Below, piece after piece: positions 63,258 to 64,000 of a DNA stretch of 64,000 nucleotides. A program made the position numbers and the translations under genes. The notes below the pieces were generated by a model. That model was not told where the DNA came from. It ran no database searches and saw nothing but the letters and a program-made list of their open reading frames with translations. Every line of letters starts with the position of its first letter. Positions within the stretch are counted from its first letter, which is position 1. Source of the stretch: Poecilobothrus nobilitatus (lineage: Eukaryota; Arthropoda; Insecta; Diptera; Dolichopodidae); the NCBI GenBank assembly GCA_947095535.1, contig OX352773.1, forward strand, positions 170,140,438-170,204,437, written 5' to 3'.

Positions 63258-64000
63258 CTGAAAAAAAATATATAATAAAAAACAAAAATAACATTAATCA
63301 TCGTATTAAAAAAAAAAAAAAAATGTATCTTTTACGATAGGTACTATGAAAAATTTTCCAAAAATCTACAAAATTCCTCTTGCCCAAATTCTTATGTAGT
63401 GCAGTTTTATAAAGAAAATATTATATTTGAAAATTTTTAAAGAACGATGTTTGCAGTTTTAAAGTAATGTGTGTCACATCATACATTCCAATTAACTAAA
63501 TTTGAGTTTATGCGCTGTTTCAAAATAATGATTTTTCAATTATCTCGAAGAAAAATATAAATGTATTTTAAAAATTTATAATTTTTTAAAAGTTAAATCA
63601 AATAAACAAATAAAAAAAGAATCCAATCACCAAAATTTTTTTTTATATAAATTTTCCAATAAAAATGTAGAAAATGTTTTTATATACCAACACCAATTAA
63701 TACTTAATATAAATTTTTTAATTAAAAACTTATACTTATTTACGATTTCATGAAATTTTTTATTTTAATTAAAGAATAATATACATATTAAAAAAATATA
63801 TATTTATAGCACATAAAAATCATTGAAAAGATTAATCTTCCATATTATCATATCGATTATAAAAATTATTCAAACATATTAATAAAAATATAATTTTAAA
63901 AAAAGGTACACACCGTATACACCGATTAATTAAAACTATTTCATACATATATACATTTTTTTATTTTAAGTGAAAACCGTTTTTACTTTAAGTAGAGTCA
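63258..64000 (-). other. lola intron, right end of window
   Basis: AT-rich, and nothing recognisable. The shared lola exons, including the BTB domain, are expected further right. Confidence 0.5.

Noticed and set aside
1..64000. tRNA, rRNA, CRISPR, operon or other bacterial-type features
   Set aside because: None seen. Intron-split genes, splice signals and insect zinc-finger exons show nuclear eukaryotic DNA.

Overview
The window is 64 kb of extremely AT-rich eukaryotic DNA, dense with poly-A/poly-T tracts and (AT)n runs. Almost all recognisable coding sequence is on the minus strand. It consists of ten separate 3' terminal exon units. Nine carry a pair of C2H2/C2HC zinc fingers and one carries a single finger, and every unit ends in its own stop codon. 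This is the variable 3' half of lola (longitudinals lacking), the insect BTB zinc-finger transcription factor gene in which one shared BTB-encoding 5' part is spliced to many alternative zinc-finger exons. The shared part is not in the window. Since the gene reads right to left, it should lie beyond position 64000. The identification rests on the finger architecture (C2HC followed by C2H2), on the exon arrangement, and on the exon at 25517-26643, whose start (junction Asp, then LSITRIAGLTWNEWNARLAM) matches a Drosophila Lola isoform as I remember it. The dispersed element at 39.7-40.9 kb has end sequences I associate with flies, so a dipteran is likely; the species is not identified.

Layout from right to left, the direction of transcription: a possible micro-exon and short terminal exon (63.0-63.3 kb); finger pairs at 61.0 and 58.4 kb; a possible finger-less terminal exon at 55.3 kb; a finger pair split across two exons at 52.4-53.0 kb; a single-finger exon at 47.8-48.9 kb; a finger pair at 45.2 kb; a three-exon unit at 42.4, 41.6-42.1 and 38.6-39.6 kb whose intron holds a repeat element and a retrotransposon remnant; a 12-kb intron with an island of gene-like pieces at 29-32 kb; finger pairs at 25.5, 15.3 (plus an isoform-specific exon at 17.2) and 8.0 kb; possible finger-less terminal exons at 28.2, 13.9, 12.1 and 10.3 kb; and at the far left a possible different gene of tiny exons at 1.4-3.5 kb.

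The clearest internal regularity is splice phase. Every finger-encoding unit begins at an acceptor where two bases complete a codon started upstream (phase 1). The isoform-specific upstream exons are built so that they enter and leave in that same phase. All these exons are therefore interchangeable partners for one common donor, which should end in a single base (probably G). I used the same rule to find terminal exons too short to stand out as open reading frames. Those are marked with lower confidence because short open frames are common by chance in such DNA.
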